From positions 1 to 5,318 of the forward strand of contig JAFNGF010000273.1 in the NCBI GenBank assembly GCA_017885385.1: a DNA stretch of 5,318 bases, given 5' to 3'. The position numbers were made by a program, and so were the translations under genes. Below the pieces are notes generated by a model. That model was not told the origin of the DNA. It made no database searches and saw only the letters and a list, made by a program, of their open reading frames with translations. The stretch is from Planctomycetota bacterium. Lineage in GTDB: Bacteria > Planctomycetota > Phycisphaerae > Sedimentisphaerales > Anaerobacaceae. This document shows, piece after piece, positions 5,187 to 5,318 of this stretch (within the stretch, counting starts at the first letter, position 1; every line of letters starts with the position of its first letter).

Positions 5187-5318
5187 TGAGCATAACAAGG
5201 ACGAGTCGGTTCCGCCAGATCTCAGTTAAGTCTTTCCACGCAACCCACAAGCTGTGACTTAAAATCGTTTTTATATTCATAGTAATTGGTGTGTCTTCTT
5301 TACTCTGCCTATCGGACT
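5187..5318. other. Right-edge sequence with no recognisable feature
   Basis: In the flippase family, several further membrane helices would follow GAEAL, but no frame here gives a convincing match. The longest open pieces are about 20-25 codons. The end is AT-rich. It may be eroded flippase DNA or spacer. Confidence 0.4.

Noticed and set aside
1..5318. CRISPR arrays, tRNA genes or retron-like RNA
   Set aside because: Reading the window shows no regularly spaced repeats, cloverleaf or reverse transcriptase motif.

Overview
The window reads as a piece of bacterial chromosome or metagenomic contig with standard-code genes. There is no rRNA, tRNA or CRISPR array, and nothing in it fixes the taxon. 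It mixes an inner-membrane acyltransferase-like protein, an SMP-30/gluconolactonase-like relic, a CheR-fold methyltransferase and a polysaccharide flippase relic, which suggests a free-living or host-associated bacterium with surface-polysaccharide genes. Three of the resident genes are broken, so the locus looks partly decayed.

Layout. (1) 1-623, plus strand: the C-terminal part of a DUF5009/NagX/HGSNAT-like multi-pass membrane protein that runs in from the left edge. (2) 637-2255: a GC-richer block holding two minus-strand genes that together make a phage-type large terminase (TerL). The ATPase gene is upstream (1414-2256) and a separate RNase H-fold nuclease gene is downstream (677-1378) with its own strong Shine-Dalgarno sequence. 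(3) 2262-2579, plus strand: a small helical protein of unknown function. (4) 2580-2870: little that can be identified. (5) 2871-3287, plus strand: a truncated SMP-30-like beta-propeller pseudogene with an internal TGA. (6) 3353-4306, plus strand: an intact, divergent CheR-like SAM methyltransferase. (7) 4451-5186, plus strand: a MOP/RfbX-type polysaccharide flippase pseudogene with an internal TAG and a later frameshift. (8) 5187-5318: nothing recognised.

The most interesting observation is that the terminase block is bracketed by a perfect 8-bp direct repeat, CTTAAGAT, at 629-636 and 2256-2263. Removing the block and one repeat copy restores a tidy arrangement. A GTG start at 620 overlaps the TGA stop of the membrane-protein gene and reads straight into the small helical protein, giving an uninterrupted 110-codon gene. 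This supports insertion of a compact two-gene terminase cassette with a target-site-like duplication. The cassette carries no small terminase, portal, capsid, transposase or integrase gene and shows no terminal inverted repeats. It may therefore be a captured phage fragment, a domesticated solitary terminase, or an undescribed element built on a split TerL. The sequence alone does not decide among these.

The right-hand part (CheR-like methyltransferase plus flippase relic) suggests an extracellular or O-antigen-type polysaccharide locus that is degrading.
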